Source: Spirochaetaceae bacterium (GTDB taxonomy: Bacteria > Spirochaetota > Spirochaetia > Treponematales > Breznakiellaceae). Taken from it: a stretch of DNA of 5,211 nucleotides. The position numbers and the translations under genes are program-made. This document shows, one piece after another, positions 5,166 to 5,211 of the stretch. Positions within the stretch are counted from its first letter, which is position 1, and the number at the start of each line of letters is the position of its first letter. The DNA lies in the NCBI GenBank assembly GCA_031280115.1, contig JAITHF010000035.1, positions 1-5,211 on the forward strand. The letters run 5' to 3'. Under the pieces are notes generated by a model that saw only the letters and a list, made by a program, of their open reading frames with translations, was not told the DNA's origin and searched no databases.

Positions 5166-5211
5166 CTACTGTACTGCGAGTATCTTTACCCTCGCGTCGG
5201 GGTTGGTAAAG
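5166..5211 (-). CDS. C-terminal end of a gene entering from the right edge
   Basis: On the minus strand the frame reads FTNPDARVKILAVQ and then TAG (5168-5166). Only 14 residues are visible. Their composition (PDARVKILAVQ) looks like a real protein end, and the strand matches the other main genes. The family cannot be recognised from so little. The competing reading is the plus-strand frame through the 21-bp repeats. Confidence 0.45.
   Translation of the reverse strand, partial: FTNPDARVKILAVQ

Noticed and set aside
5184..5211. CTTTACC / GGTAAAG inverted repeat at the right edge as a terminator
   Set aside because: It lies within the apparent C-terminal coding end and has a 14-base loop and no T-run, so chance is a fair explanation.

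Overview
The window is bacterial and gene-dense on the minus strand, with a long repeat-rich intergenic stretch at its right end. Composition is GC-rich. The glycogen phosphorylase is the short bacterial alpha-glucan phosphorylase type, and the repeat-laden spacer makes me think of a GC-rich spirochaete such as a termite-gut Treponema. That taxonomic guess is an impression, not something the sequence proves.

Layout, all major genes on the minus strand and read from right to left. (1) 5166-5211: the last residues of a gene entering from the right edge. (2) 4504-5165: about 660 bases without a convincing gene. They hold a cluster of short perfect hairpins (4504-4828), then eleven head-to-tail 21-bp repeats (4861-5091), enclosed by nested inverted repeats. 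(3) 1928-4468: an 846-residue alpha-glucan phosphorylase (glgP type), with a promoter so close to the ATG that the mRNA should be leaderless. (4) 1823-1904: a GC-rich hairpin, then a compact pseudoknot that I read as a preQ1-I riboswitch whose P2 helix captures the Shine-Dalgarno sequence of the next gene. (5) 1091-1816: a queuosine-precursor transporter (VUT/YhhQ family), the expected target of that riboswitch. (6) 399-1034: an unrecognised two-helix membrane protein of 211 residues, driven by its own consensus promoter inside the 3' end of the transporter gene. (7) 1-398: the start of a small toxin-like gene running off the left edge, again with a promoter almost touching its ATG, plus a weak 47-codon plus-strand ORF and a C5/G5 hairpin that recurs in front of the phosphorylase.

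Functionally, the phosphorylase releases glucose-1-phosphate from stored glucan, and the transporter brings in preQ0/preQ1 for queuosine modification of tRNA. These look like independent neighbours rather than one pathway. The most informative results are the riboswitch-transporter pairing, which fixes both identities, and the 21-bp array with its adjoining hairpin cluster, whose function I cannot assign.
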